The notes under the pieces: generated by a model | The model's database searches: none | Seen by the model: only the letters and a program-made list of their open reading frames with translations | What the model was told of the DNA's origin: nothing | Made by a program: the position numbers and the translations under genes | Source of the DNA: Acidobacteriota bacterium | GTDB lineage: Bacteria > Acidobacteriota > Vicinamibacteria > Vicinamibacterales > CAVVIG01 | NCBI GenBank assembly: GCA_020850715.1 | Contig: JADZED010000059.1 | Coordinates: 1-64,000 of the forward strand | Reading direction: 5' to 3' | DNA length: 64,000 nt | Shown here: in pieces, positions 40,854-50,023 of the stretch | Layout of the letters: each line of letters starts with the position of its first letter | How positions within the stretch are numbered: the first letter of the stretch is position 1

Positions 40854-41019
40854 CTAGTGCCCCGTCCCAGTGGTTCGCGACACAACTTGCGGGCGGCGCA
40901 TCCCCGCTGGCGGCGTGGCTCGTCGCTCAGATATCCCCAATATCCTCACGCCTCGCGCCTGGCCATCGGGGCGCGGCGCTCCGCGACGTATGCCACGATC
41001 CACTGGGACGGGACACTAG
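40854..41019 (-). mobile_element. 166-bp MITE-like element, copy 2 (CTAG-bordered)
   Basis: Inverted copy of the element at 122-287, again exactly 166 bp from CTAG to CTAG, with terminal repeats (CTAGTGCCCCGTCCCAGTGG at the left, its near complement at 41000-41019). It fills the whole space between convergent serA and the octaheme cytochrome gene. Its right CTAG provides the TAG stop codon of that cytochrome gene (41016-41018, minus strand), as copy 1 does for the transposase tail. Confidence 0.8.
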
Positions 41020-43865
41020 TTCGCCGCGCGCGTCGCACCTGCAGCGATCTTCGGGTTCGGGCCTCCACGCAGCGTCATCAGATGATCGCGGATCGCCCTG
41101 ATCTGCGCCTCGGCGTCGGCGTCGAACTGCGGGAACGCCGATTTCGGGTAGTCGGGCCAGAACGCGGGCATCCGGGTGCCCGGCAGGATCGTCGCCGGGT
41201 TCTTCAACCAGCCGAGAATCCAGTCGGGCTGCAGCCGCTCGGAAGACATGCGGAGATCCGGCGCGAGGTTCGACGTCGGTTGATCCTTCGGCACCTCGCC
41301 GAGCACGTGGCACTGCTGGCAGCGCAGGAGATCGAAGAGCTCCTTGCCCGTGCCTTCGACGCTCGCCGTCTGGACGATCTCGTGCGTCTGGAAGGGCCCG
41401 ATCGTGTTGGAGATCGCGCCGAAGTAGTCGATGATGCCGTTCAGCGCCGGATCGTCCAGGCCGAAGGTCGGCATGCGTACGTTCAGCCACGGGCGGATCG
41501 TGATCGGTCCGCGGAGGAAGGCGTACAGCCAGTCGGGCTGGACGCGGGCGCCCTCCGGCGTCAGCATCGGCGGCCCCAGCGACGGATCCTCGACGAGCTG
41601 CAGGAAGTCGCCGCCGTCGCCCTCGACGATGTGGCAGCCCACGCAGTTGCGTCGGTGCACCAGCGTCCGGCCGGCCGCGAGGTAGTCCAGGCGCGCCGAG
41701 CGCACCGGCATGGCCGCCGGCGGCTGGATCTCGCGCTGAAAGCTCATGATCGCCGTGAGCAGCCGATCGATCTCGACGTCGCTGAAGTCGAAGTTCGGCA
41801 TGCGCAGCTTGTCGAGCGGGGGCAGCACGCGTCCCCGGTCGAAGATGCGCGGGTCGTGCAGCTTGCTGCGGAACCAGGCGATCTTCGACGTGTGCGGGAT
41901 GTCCGAGATGAACGCGAAGTCGAGCCGCGTGACCAGCTTGCTGCCCTCCTCGGAGAGGTCGGTGCCGATCGGCTGTGCGTTCTCGAAGCCCTTGATCTCA
42001 TGGCAGCTGAAGCAGCCGTAGCGGCCGATCGCGCGCCGGCCGAGCTCGAGCTGCTTCTGCTCGGGGTTCATCCCCGCCATCTGCGCCTGGGCGTCGGCGA
42101 ACGGCATGACGCCCTTCATGTAGTCGAGCAGGACCGCGTCGACCGCCGCTGCGTCGGGCGTCGCCCTGGCCGCGTCTCCCTCGGGACCCTTCAACCCGCT
42201 GAGGAAGGTGGCGACGTCGGCGACCTGCTGGTCGGTGAGGCGCAGGTTCGGCATGTAGGTCGCCGGGCTGTAGTGCTTCGGATCGCGGACCCAGTTGTAG
42301 ATCCACTCGTAGGACGTCTTGTTGCCGATGTTCTCGAGCGGCTGGCCGAAGGTGCGCCGCGGCCCGATCTGGTCGCGTTCGCCCTCGCCCACGACGTGGC
42401 AGCCGAGGCAGCCGACGCTCTTGACGAGCGCTTCGCCGGCCGCCGCGTCGCCGCGCGGCGGACTGGCCTCCGCGGGCTGATAGGCCTCGGCGCTGGCGAA
42501 CAGATAGGCGGTGATCGCGTCGATCTCGGCCTCGTTGCGCACCGCGTCTTCGGGCGCGCTGTTGTTGGAGTTGTACCAGAAGCGCGGCATCCAGGTCGTC
42601 GGCTTCACCGCGCGCGGGTTGCGAATCCAGTTCTTCACCCAGGCGGGCGACAGCTTCGACTCGATCTTCGTGAGGATCGGCCCCGGCTTCCTGACGTCCT
42701 CGAACCCCTTCGTCTTGTGGCAGGCGTAGCAGCCCGCGCGCTCGAACGTGGCGTACGCCACGTTCAGCGCGTCCGCCTTCGGGATGTAGACCTGCGCCTT
42801 GTGGCACTTCGCGCAGGAGGCCTGCGTCATGCCGGTGGGCAGCATCGGATAGTCCCACAGGTGCGGCTCTTCCCAGTGGTACTTCCCTTCCCACTCCGCC
42901 TTCTGCTCCTCGCTCCCCGGCGTGTGCGCGGCGTCGACGAAGCTCACCGACTGCCCCATGCCCTCGTGGCAGACCGTGCAGCCGACGCGGTCGATCGGAT
43001 GCGGCGAGCTGCCGCCCAGGTACATCTCGAGATCGGGGTGCGTGGTGAACGGCTGCGGGTACTTCTCGTAGCCCTTGCGATCGATCGCCAGGTGGCACGT
43101 CTGGCAGCGGTCCATCTTCGGCACGCGCGTGAAATTCACGTCGTCGACGACGTTCGGCAGGATGATCTGCCGCACCTTCAACGTCGGCGCCATGAAGTCG
43201 AGGAGCGGTGCATTGCGGAAGTAGTCCTTCACGGCGCTCGGCGCGATCGTGTCGATCTGCTTGCGCAGCCGCGTCTCCTCCGAGTGCATCGTCTGAATCT
43301 GCTTGGCGATGTCGGCCGCCTGCCCGGTGTACTGGGTCAGCTCCTTCTGGACCGCCGCGCGGTCGGCCTCGGCCTTCTGCTGCGCCAGCGTCAGCTCGTT
43401 GAGCCGCTGTTCCAGGCCGAGCGCGCGCTGCTCCTTCTTCTCGACGCCGGATCCGCCCGCGTTGCGCGTGGCCTCGAAATCGTAGCGATCCTGGTCGTAG
43501 GTGGCCTTCACCGACTGGAAGTCGAGCGTGGCGCGGAACAGGACGTTGTCCGCTTCCTTCAGCTTCGTCTGGAGCTCGGCCACCTTCGCCTGATTCGCCG
43601 ACACGCCCTGCTGCGCCGCCTGCAGATCGGCCTGCAGCTGCGCCAGCCTCGCCTTGTCGACCGAGCCTGCCGCCGTATCGAGCTGCGCCTGCGTCACCTG
43701 CATCTCGAGCTCGTTGAAGCGCCGCTGCGTGTTCTTCCAGTCGCGATCGAAGTCGTCCCAGACCATCCAGACGACCGACAGGAAGAGAAACAGGCTGGAC
43801 GCCGCAAAGACGACGTTCAGGAAGTCGATGTTGTAGGCGTGCCCGACACCCTTCTTTTCAGCCAT
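41016..43865 (-). CDS. Membrane-anchored octaheme c-type cytochrome of a bc-type complex
   Basis: The 949-residue protein has one N-terminal membrane helix (VVFAASSLFLFLSVVWMVW, about 16-34), a long coiled coil (about 40-150) and eight CXXCH haem sites (CQTCH, CTVCH, CAKCH, CYACH, CLGCH, CFSCH, CVGCH, CQQCH, spread from about residue 253 to 850). Several are followed by MP-type axial Met motifs (ATYMPNLRLT, LRMPNFDF, GTRMPAFW), so the chain looks like a string of class I cytochrome c domains. It starts 1 bp after the subunit IV-like gene stop, so it is surely part of that complex, accepting electrons from the Rieske centre. Its stop codon comes from the MITE-like element. Confidence 0.92.
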   Translation of the reverse strand: MAEKKGVGHAYNIDFLNVVFAASSLFLFLSVVWMVWDDFDRDWKNTQRRFNELEMQVTQAQLDTAAGSVDKARLAQLQADLQAAQQGVSANQAKVAELQTKLKEADNVLFRATLDFQSVKATYDQDRYDFEATRNAGGSGVEKKEQRALGLEQRLNELTLAQQKAEADRAAVQKELTQYTGQAADIAKQIQTMHSEETRLRKQIDTIAPSAVKDYFRNAPLLDFMAPTLKVRQIILPNVVDDVNFTRVPKMDRCQTCHLAIDRKGYEKYPQPFTTHPDLEMYLGGSSPHPIDRVGCTVCHEGMGQSVSFVDAAHTPGSEEQKAEWEGKYHWEEPHLWDYPMLPTGMTQASCAKCHKAQVYIPKADALNVAYATFERAGCYACHKTKGFEDVRKPGPILTKIESKLSPAWVKNWIRNPRAVKPTTWMPRFWYNSNNSAPEDAVRNEAEIDAITAYLFASAEAYQPAEASPPRGDAAAGEALVKSVGCLGCHVVGEGERDQIGPRRTFGQPLENIGNKTSYEWIYNWVRDPKHYSPATYMPNLRLTDQQVADVATFLSGLKGPEGDAARATPDAAAVDAVLLDYMKGVMPFADAQAQMAGMNPEQKQLELGRRAIGRYGCFSCHEIKGFENAQPIGTDLSEEGSKLVTRLDFAFISDIPHTSKIAWFRSKLHDPRIFDRGRVLPPLDKLRMPNFDFSDVEIDRLLTAIMSFQREIQPPAAMPVRSARLDYLAAGRTLVHRRNCVGCHIVEGDGGDFLQLVEDPSLGPPMLTPEGARVQPDWLYAFLRGPITIRPWLNVRMPTFGLDDPALNGIIDYFGAISNTIGPFQTHEIVQTASVEGTGKELFDLLRCQQCHVLGEVPKDQPTSNLAPDLRMSSERLQPDWILGWLKNPATILPGTRMPAFWPDYPKSAFPQFDADAEAQIRAIRDHLMTLRGGPNPKIAAGATRAAN

Positions 43866-43866
43866 A

Positions 43867-44943
43867 TCAGATGTTGAAGAAGATTTCCGGGATGGCGACG
43901 ACGTACTTCAGGTTGAGGATCCAGCGCGCGAGCATCTTGAGGGGCAGCGACATCATCGCGAGAAACAGGAATGCCGTCACGTAATAGCGCGACGGCCCCA
44001 GCTTCTCGTAGTAGCCCTTGAAGACGCTCTTCCCGAGCAGCACCGGGAGCGCGAACACGTAGAGCAGCACGAGAACGATCCCCGGCAGCTCGCGCACGGC
44101 CCAGGCCGAGGGATAGCCGGTCTTCAGCATCCGGATCCAGAAGTACTCCGACAGGTTCACGTTGGTCAGCGCCGCCAGCTTGTGGATGTCCCAGTACTCG
44201 AAGGGCCCGAAGAAGTTCCAGTTGGGCCCCCGCAGGAACGTGCCGAGCACGATGAGCGACGACCAGAGCACCGCGAACCCGAACAGGAACAGCACGATCT
44301 CGGGCTTGCGCTCGTTGAAGGTGTAGTAGCCGTTGCCCTTCGGGTTGCGATCGATGTAGGGAATGGCGATCAGGCCGGCAATGATGAGCCCTGGCAGCAC
44401 GACCCCGGCGAGCCACGGATCGAAGTACACGAGCATCTCCTGCAGCCCGAGGAAATACCAGGGCGCCTTCGACGGGTTCGGCGTGTTCGCGGGATTGGCC
44501 GGCTGTTCGAGCGGCGCTTTCAGGAAGATGGACCAGACGATCAGCAGGACCGAGCAGAGGACCAGGGCGATGAGCTCGATGTAGACCAGGTCGGGCCAGA
44601 CCCAGACGCGATCCGACTCGGCCTTCTCGATCGGCCCCTGCCCCGCGGCGATGCGCCGGTCGTTGAGCACCCCCTCGCGCAGCGAGTACCAGACGAAGAA
44701 GGCCAGCAGGAAGATCAGGCCGACGATCGGCACGTTGTCCGGCTTGGTGACGATGAGCCGGAAGTTCGGATCGAAGGTGCCGAAGACGAAGAAGATGCCC
44801 AGGAACCCGAGCGTGCCGTAGCCGACCGCGCTGGACGCGAGCTGTTCGCGCTTCCAGATCAGCACGGCGAGCCCGACGCACGCGAGCAGGAAGAACAGCC
44901 GCGGGTCCGCGAGCGTGTTGACGAAGCCCTTGATCAAGACCAT
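43867..44943 (-). CDS. Cytochrome b C-terminal (subunit IV-like) protein
   Basis: The 358-residue integral membrane protein corresponds to the second half of cytochrome b (b6f subunit IV). The quinol-oxidation motif, PEWY in most bc1/b6f, reads APWYFLGLQEMLVYFDPW, a form known to me from menaquinol-type complexes. It has about eight hydrophobic segments, including extra N-terminal helices (LFFLLACVGLAVLIW, GFLGIFFVFG, VGLIFLLAFFVWY) before the core, so it is roughly twice the size of plant subunit IV. Lies between the b6-like and octaheme genes on the same strand. Confidence 0.9.
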   Translation of the reverse strand: MVLIKGFVNTLADPRLFFLLACVGLAVLIWKREQLASSAVGYGTLGFLGIFFVFGTFDPNFRLIVTKPDNVPIVGLIFLLAFFVWYSLREGVLNDRRIAAGQGPIEKAESDRVWVWPDLVYIELIALVLCSVLLIVWSIFLKAPLEQPANPANTPNPSKAPWYFLGLQEMLVYFDPWLAGVVLPGLIIAGLIAIPYIDRNPKGNGYYTFNERKPEIVLFLFGFAVLWSSLIVLGTFLRGPNWNFFGPFEYWDIHKLAALTNVNLSEYFWIRMLKTGYPSAWAVRELPGIVLVLLYVFALPVLLGKSVFKGYYEKLGPSRYYVTAFLFLAMMSLPLKMLARWILNLKYVVAIPEIFFNI

Positions 44944-45029
44944 TCGCCCATCCTCGAAATCAGGCGTTCGGAAGGAGGAACCGGCAATCGGCGGCCGATT
45001 CCCCAGATCACGTTCGGACCCTCACCGTC

Positions 45030-45845
45030 TCAGAGCGGTCCCGAGATGCCGCCGTCCTTGCGCACGCGCCAGAAGTGCACCGCCATCAGCACCGCAATCG
45101 CCAGCGGCAGACCGACGCAGTGCAGCACGTAGAAGCGCAGCAGCGCACCTTCGCCGACGAACGTGCCCCCCAGCAGCGCGAAGCGCGCGTCGTCGGCGGC
45201 GTGGATCAGCGGCACGTCGCCCAACCGGAGCAGTTGCGCGCCCGGACCCTCGTACCCGAGGAACGGGGTGGCGCGCGCCATGTTGGAGCCGACCGTGATC
45301 GCCCAGATCGCGAGCTGATCCCAGGGCAGCAGATAGCCGGTGAACGACAGGAGCAGCGTGAGCACCAGCATGACCACGCCGACCGACCAGTTGAACTCGC
45401 GCGGCGGCTTGTAGGAACCGGTCATGAAGACGCGGAACATGTGCAGCCACACGGTGATGACCATGGCGTGCGCGCCCCAGCGGTGCATCTCGCGCATGAT
45501 CCCGAGCGGCACGTGCTCGCGGAGACCAACGATGTCGGTGTAGGCGTACTCCAGCGTCGGCCGGTAGTAGAACATCAGGAGCAGGCCGGTGAACGTCAGG
45601 ACGAGGAACAGGAAGAAGCTGAGGCCGCCCATGCACCAGGTGTAGCGCAGCCTCACGCCGGACTTCCGGAGGCGCACCGGGTGCAGGTGCAGGAAGACGT
45701 TGGACAGCACGACGAGCACGCGATTGCGGTCGCTGTCGGGGCGCCCGTGGCGGAACACCGACGTCCAGATCTGCGTCTCCGTCAGCCAGTTCCAGAATCG
45801 AGTGCCGGGCCCCTCCGCGGGCGCGATCGTCTTCGTCTCAGCCAA
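45030..45845 (-). CDS. Cytochrome b6-like subunit
   Basis: The 271-residue protein is the N-terminal four-helix half of cytochrome b. Haem-ligating His pairs are visible in [20 protein letters not shown] and [20 protein letters not shown], and helix B/C motifs [13 protein letters not shown] and [11 protein letters not shown] are conserved. It begins with TTG 45845 ([11 protein letters not shown] follows), preceded by AGGGGA inside a duplicated 17-bp sequence. It transfers electrons from low- to high-potential haem across the inner membrane. Confidence 0.92.
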   Translation of the reverse strand: MAETKTIAPAEGPGTRFWNWLTETQIWTSVFRHGRPDSDRNRVLVVLSNVFLHLHPVRLRKSGVRLRYTWCMGGLSFFLFLVLTFTGLLLMFYYRPTLEYAYTDIVGLREHVPLGIMREMHRWGAHAMVITVWLHMFRVFMTGSYKPPREFNWSVGVVMLVLTLLLSFTGYLLPWDQLAIWAITVGSNMARATPFLGYEGPGAQLLRLGDVPLIHAADDARFALLGGTFVGEGALLRFYVLHCVGLPLAIAVLMAVHFWRVRKDGGISGPL

Positions 45846-45847
45846 GG

Positions 45848-45885
45848 CTCAATCCCCTGAGTAGTTCACTCAATCCCCTGAGTAG
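45848..45885. repeat. Tandem 17-bp duplication carrying the cytochrome b ribosome site
   Basis: CTCAATCCCCTGAGTAG occurs at 45848-45864 and again at 45869-45885 (period 21). On the minus strand each copy contains AGGGGA, a Shine-Dalgarno-like core; the copy nearer the gene is about 7 nt from the TTG start. Duplication may modulate initiation. Confidence 0.7.
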
Positions 45886-45982
45886 GTCCATTGTCAGACG
45901 CTCGCGTCGTCGGATGCGATCGAATCCCAAGCCCCCTGGATCCCGCGCTTCCCTGCAGGCCCGAAGGCCCTGAGCTCCATCT

Positions 45983-46849
45983 CTACGCCTTCAGAAACGC
46001 TTCCGGGTCGGTCCACTGACCGAGCTCGCGTTGAAACTTCCGGCTCTTGTCCACCAGGATCTGCCCGTCGTCGGCCAGCACGATCCGGAAGCGCTCGAGC
46101 GGCCGTGGCGCCGGCCCCTCGAAGTTCACGCCCGTGATGCGGAAACCGCTGCCGTGGCAGGGACACTTGAACTTCGCTTCCGCCGACAGGTTGTTCGGTG
46201 TGCAGCCGAGATGCGTGCAGGTCGTGCTGAGCGCGTAGAAGCCGCTCGCCTGGTTGTCGATGTCTTCCGCCGTCCGGACCAGCCAGACGCCGTAGCGTTC
46301 CTTCCATCGTTCGTCGACGCCGACGCCGTACTCGCTCGGGAACCCGGCCTTGAACTGCTGCGGCGGCTCGTTCAGCACGTTGGGGAACATGAAGCGCCCG
46401 GTCGCCGCGAGCGCCGCCGCCGAGGCGGCCGAGAAGGCTCCCCACGCCAGCCCCATCCAGGCACGGCGATTCAGGAGCGGCGAGGTGTCATCGGCCGCGC
46501 GGCCGCCGGCCGCCTTCGCGGCAGCCGTTGCCGCGACCGTCGCTTTCGCGGCGGCGCCGCCGGGCGATGCCACCGACGTGGTCTTGCCGGCGAGATCGGG
46601 AATCGGTGCGGCGGGAGGACGAGGCGCAGGAGCGGGGCGAGCGGGACCGTGCGCGCCGGCTCCCACAGGCGCAGTGCGCGCGGCGGCCGCCGCGGCCGGG
46701 CGCGCCGCCGGCGAGACGCCTGCCGCGGGCGCGGCGCCGGCGGCAGCAGCCACGGCCGGCTCCGGCGTCGCCGCGCCCGCCGCCGCCTCGCCCGTCTCGG
46801 CGGCGGCAAGCGGCCGGGATGTCTCGGGAGTCGGATCCTCGTCAGCCAT
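45983..46849 (-). CDS. Rieske [2Fe-2S] protein of the bc-type complex
   Basis: The 288-residue protein has the Rieske cluster motifs CTHLGC and CPCHGSGF in its C-terminal third, after one membrane helix (WMGLAWGAFSAASAAALA). The first 120 residues are an unusual Ala/Pro/Gly-rich extension predicted to be disordered and cytoplasmic. The RRAW motif before the helix resembles a twin-Arg signal anchor. It sits upstream of the cytochrome b genes with a 137-bp gap and would shuttle electrons from quinol to the octaheme cytochrome. Confidence 0.93.
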   Translation of the reverse strand: MADEDPTPETSRPLAAAETGEAAAGAATPEPAVAAAAGAAPAAGVSPAARPAAAAAARTAPVGAGAHGPARPAPAPRPPAAPIPDLAGKTTSVASPGGAAAKATVAATAAAKAAGGRAADDTSPLLNRRAWMGLAWGAFSAASAAALAATGRFMFPNVLNEPPQQFKAGFPSEYGVGVDERWKERYGVWLVRTAEDIDNQASGFYALSTTCTHLGCTPNNLSAEAKFKCPCHGSGFRITGVNFEGPAPRPLERFRIVLADDGQILVDKSRKFQRELGQWTDPEAFLKA

Positions 46850-46855
46850 GTCCTC

Positions 46856-47752
46856 TCATCCCATCGCGTTCAGCGCCTGCAGCGCCGCTTCGCGCACCTT
46901 GAGGCTTTGATCGCTCTGACTCAGCGAGGCCACGACGGGACGAAGCGACTGATCCTTCAGCGACGCGGCAGCCCGCAGCCCGCTGATCATGACGTCGGCA
47001 ATCGGGTCGCGATCCTCATCCTGACGGACGGCAATCTTGACGGCCTGCTCCACGTACCCGCGGTCCAGCATCTGCGTGATCACCGGGACACCCTCGCGGC
47101 TCCCATGCCGCGCGAGCGCGACGGCAGCATTCCAGCGGACGTCGGGCACCTCGTCGGCCAGCGCCGTGCGCAGCGTGTCGAGTTGCGCGTCGCCCGGCAG
47201 CGCACCCAGCGCATAGACCACCATCTTGCGGATCCCAGGGTCGTTGCCCTGCGCGTTGAACAGCGGCATCAGCCGCGGTACGACGGCGGGATCGCCCGAC
47301 GAACCGAGCGCCCAGATCACGCTGATCCGCGTCTCGCTGTCCGGTTCCTCGAGCGCCCGCGCGAGGCTCGCGATCGCGTCGGCCGGCAGCGGCGGATCGA
47401 GGCGTCCGATCGCGAGCGCAAGGTAGCGCCGCACCTGCGGATCCCCCGTCGACGCTTCGAACGCCTGTACGAGCGCCGGTGCGAGCGTCCGGTCCGCACG
47501 CACCGCCGGATCGGCCATCAACCGCGAAAGCTCATAGGCCGCGGGCCAGCGCCGCTCGGAACCGCCGCGCTGAATCTCGAGCAGGTAGTCCTGCGGCGTC
47601 CTGGCGTCGGTCAGCAGGCTCCGAAACCCGACATACACCAGCACCGTGACCGCGACGACGGCCAGAGGCACCAGGAAGAACTGAACGGCCAGGGCGGGCG
47701 CTGCAGCTAACGGGTGTCGAGTCGCATTCTCGCGCTCGGTCAGTTTGTCCAT
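46856..47752 (-). CDS. Membrane-anchored HEAT-repeat protein
   Basis: The 298-residue protein has one N-terminal membrane helix (FFLVPLAVVAVTVLVYVGF) and about five HEAT/PBS-lyase-like repeats (DPQVRRYLALAIGRL, DSETRISVIWALGSSG, DPGIRKMVVYALGALPG, VPDVRWNAAVALARHG). It begins the operon, with its stop 6 bp before the Rieske gene, so it probably scaffolds or assembles the complex. HEAT-repeat genes next to bc-type operons are known in related bacteria. Confidence 0.85.
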   Translation of the reverse strand: MDKLTERENATRHPLAAAPALAVQFFLVPLAVVAVTVLVYVGFRSLLTDARTPQDYLLEIQRGGSERRWPAAYELSRLMADPAVRADRTLAPALVQAFEASTGDPQVRRYLALAIGRLDPPLPADAIASLARALEEPDSETRISVIWALGSSGDPAVVPRLMPLFNAQGNDPGIRKMVVYALGALPGDAQLDTLRTALADEVPDVRWNAAVALARHGSREGVPVITQMLDRGYVEQAVKIAVRQDEDRDPIADVMISGLRAAASLKDQSLRPVVASLSQSDQSLKVREAALQALNAMG

Positions 47753-48089
47753 CTACGGGAGCTGGCCGGGGGCCCGACAGAGTCCCCGAGCCGTGCACGT
47801 TTTACTACGTGAGGTGTATGACGGTCAAGGGCAGACGGTATGGCGGCGCCGGCACGGACATGATCAACCGGGCGTTCTGCCTGCTCAGGTTCGCGGCTGA
47901 CCGTTCTCGAGGGGGGCGTGCCGCAGAGATCCGCCGGTACCTGTCCTGGGGCCGAACGGCCCTGCGCCGTCGAGCGCGGCCACCGGTTGGCAGCCCGCGA
48001 AGCGCGAGATTGTCGGGAATGCCTGAGCGCAGGCCCGCCTCAGGTCCGCACGGGCCGGGGCCTGCCGCGGTATCGGGCTCGAAAACGCT
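47753..48089. other. 337-bp spacer upstream of the bc-complex operon
   Basis: No credible gene; short Arg-rich frames on the plus strand lack ribosome sites. It holds the leader of the HEAT gene on one side and the 3' end of the membrane-protein gene on the other. I see no clear promoter or terminator. Confidence 0.5.
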
Positions 48090-50012
48090 CTAGATGGCGA
48101 TCAGCCCGCTCTCATAGAGGACGTGAAGAACATTGAGATTGCCCAGCATCAGCAGCGGCCAGAACCAGGCGCCTCTCGTCAACAGCACGTTGAATGCGAA
48201 GGTCATCGGTATCAACACGCGGACGGCCGCTGCGGGCTCGCCTTCCCAGACGGCCGGCCCCAGCAGCGTCATCAGCCCGACATAGGCGATCCCCAGCCGC
48301 CACCAGGATTGCCGCCACTCCCGTCGCCAGATCAGCGTCACCGCCTGCGTCGTCAGCGCAATCAACGCAAAGAGACTGAACCGCGCCTCAGAGCCCCAGC
48401 CGTTCGCATGCAGCGTCGTCACCGTGTCGATCCACTTCTGCGCGTAACCCTCCAGCGGCAATCGGAAGTTGCCGCCCCCCGGGGAGCCGAGCGGCAGGCC
48501 GATGAGGTGGAGGTAGAGCATCCATGCGGCGAACGGCCCGATGAGCAGGAGCCCGCGAAGGATCGTCCGGCCGGGCGCGCGCCGGGGCGCGCCGCCCGCC
48601 GGCAGGAGCACGGCGCCGCCGAGCAGGTTGACTTCCCGTGCGAGCCCCGATACGCCCATCACGGCGCAGGCGAGCCACCGGCGGTTGCGCTCGAACGCCA
48701 GGATGCCCAGGGCCAGCAGCGCCATGCTCGGCCCGTCGAGCAGCGCCCAGCGAATCGAGTTCACGATCCCCTCGCCCAGCATGCACATCAGCCAGGCCGC
48801 GGTCGGGCGAATCGCGCCGGCCGGCAGCGTCTGCAGCAGCAGCCAGCCCAGCGCCAGCCAGGAGAACACGTTCAGCAATGCGTAGGCCTCGATGATCAGG
48901 CGCGGCTGGCCCAGGCCGAGCACGTGCGCGACAAGCGGCAGCAGGATCCGCCGGCTTCGATAACCGGCATCATCGAGGGCGGTGCGCGTGGGCTCCCCAC
49001 GCAGGCCGGGATCGAGCGCGAGTTGCGCATAGAACTGGCCATCGTACCCGGCGCCCGGCACGATCACGTGAGGTATCGCCGCCAGGGACGGCACGGTGCT
49101 CGAGTCGAACTGCTCGCCGAACCTGACGAGGGCCGTGAAGCCCCTGCCGGGCTGATAGGTCCCCCACACGACCGAGCCGACCATCGCGACGGCAGCCGCG
49201 TGCGGAATGAACGGTCTGCAGGCGCGGAACGCGCGTGCGAGCACTGGCCGCGACCGTACCAGCGCCGCGGCCAGTCGATCGACATGGATCAGCGCCGCGC
49301 CCAGCAGGAAGGTCCTGGCGGACAGCCGGATGTCGAACGGCGTCGCGACGCCGAGCAGGAGGACCGCGCCGAAGAACACGAGGCCGATGCCTGCGGCGGC
49401 ACCCAGAATCGCCCGTGTTGCCGGTCCAGTCGTCAAGATCGGCTGCGGCACCGCACTCAGCATCAGGAGTCCGAACGCCGCGAGCCCGATTGCCCATGGC
49501 GGGACCGGCGCTCCCTTCATGCCGCCGCGCGGCACGATGGCGAAATTCAGGAGACCGGTCGAGAAGCCATGAACGTTGGCGACCTCCAGGCCGTCGAGAT
49601 GCCAGCCCGCGCGATCGCTCGCAACGGTCAGCCGATGTCCCGGCCCGGAGAGAACGCCGGCCGACGCGTCCACGCGGACCTGGCGGCCGGCCGGCGCCAC
49701 GGCCTGCGCGATCGGGTGATCATCGAGCGCGATCGAGAGCGGCGCTGCCTGTGCTCCCCCGCGGACGCGCAGAACAATGGCGGCCCGGATGCCGGCGAGC
49801 CGTTCCATGTCAGGCAGGGGAACGACGACCGACCGGACATCAACCGCGTGCGCCGGCACCTGCGGGAACAGGCGCACTCGCGAAAACCCGAAGTGGACGT
49901 GCGTCGCAAGAACGGCGAGGCAGGTGGCCCCGAGAAGGCTCGCGCGCACGAGAGGCGTCAGAAAGCGCTCGTGCCGCTGCTGGAGCGGTCGAGGGCGGGC
50001 AGCGTGGCCCAT
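48090..50012 (-). CDS. GT-C-like polytopic membrane protein
   Basis: The 640-residue protein has an N-terminal helix, a beta-rich outer domain (VPLPDMERLAGIRAAIVLRV ... HGFSTGLLNFAIVP) and then about ten membrane helices. The sequence GYDGQFYAQLALDPGLRG in the loop after a hydrophobic helix resembles the acidic catalytic loop of GT-C glycosyltransferases, which use polyprenyl-linked sugars. No family name can be given with confidence. Start ATG 50012 lies 11 bp after the radical SAM stop, so the pair is cotranscribed. Confidence 0.7.
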   Translation of the reverse strand: MGHAARPRPLQQRHERFLTPLVRASLLGATCLAVLATHVHFGFSRVRLFPQVPAHAVDVRSVVVPLPDMERLAGIRAAIVLRVRGGAQAAPLSIALDDHPIAQAVAPAGRQVRVDASAGVLSGPGHRLTVASDRAGWHLDGLEVANVHGFSTGLLNFAIVPRGGMKGAPVPPWAIGLAAFGLLMLSAVPQPILTTGPATRAILGAAAGIGLVFFGAVLLLGVATPFDIRLSARTFLLGAALIHVDRLAAALVRSRPVLARAFRACRPFIPHAAAVAMVGSVVWGTYQPGRGFTALVRFGEQFDSSTVPSLAAIPHVIVPGAGYDGQFYAQLALDPGLRGEPTRTALDDAGYRSRRILLPLVAHVLGLGQPRLIIEAYALLNVFSWLALGWLLLQTLPAGAIRPTAAWLMCMLGEGIVNSIRWALLDGPSMALLALGILAFERNRRWLACAVMGVSGLAREVNLLGGAVLLPAGGAPRRAPGRTILRGLLLIGPFAAWMLYLHLIGLPLGSPGGGNFRLPLEGYAQKWIDTVTTLHANGWGSEARFSLFALIALTTQAVTLIWRREWRQSWWRLGIAYVGLMTLLGPAVWEGEPAAAVRVLIPMTFAFNVLLTRGAWFWPLLMLGNLNVLHVLYESGLIAI

Positions 50013-50023
50013 GAACGCGGCGA

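Noticed and set aside
39330..43877. Long plus-strand frame across serA, the repeat element and the cytochrome gene
   Set aside because: Codon-position shadow of serA and the octaheme gene; no recognisable domain and no ribosome site.
47809..48093. Short plus-strand frames in the spacer upstream of the HEAT gene
   Set aside because: Arg-rich composition, no ribosome site, no resemblance to known proteins.
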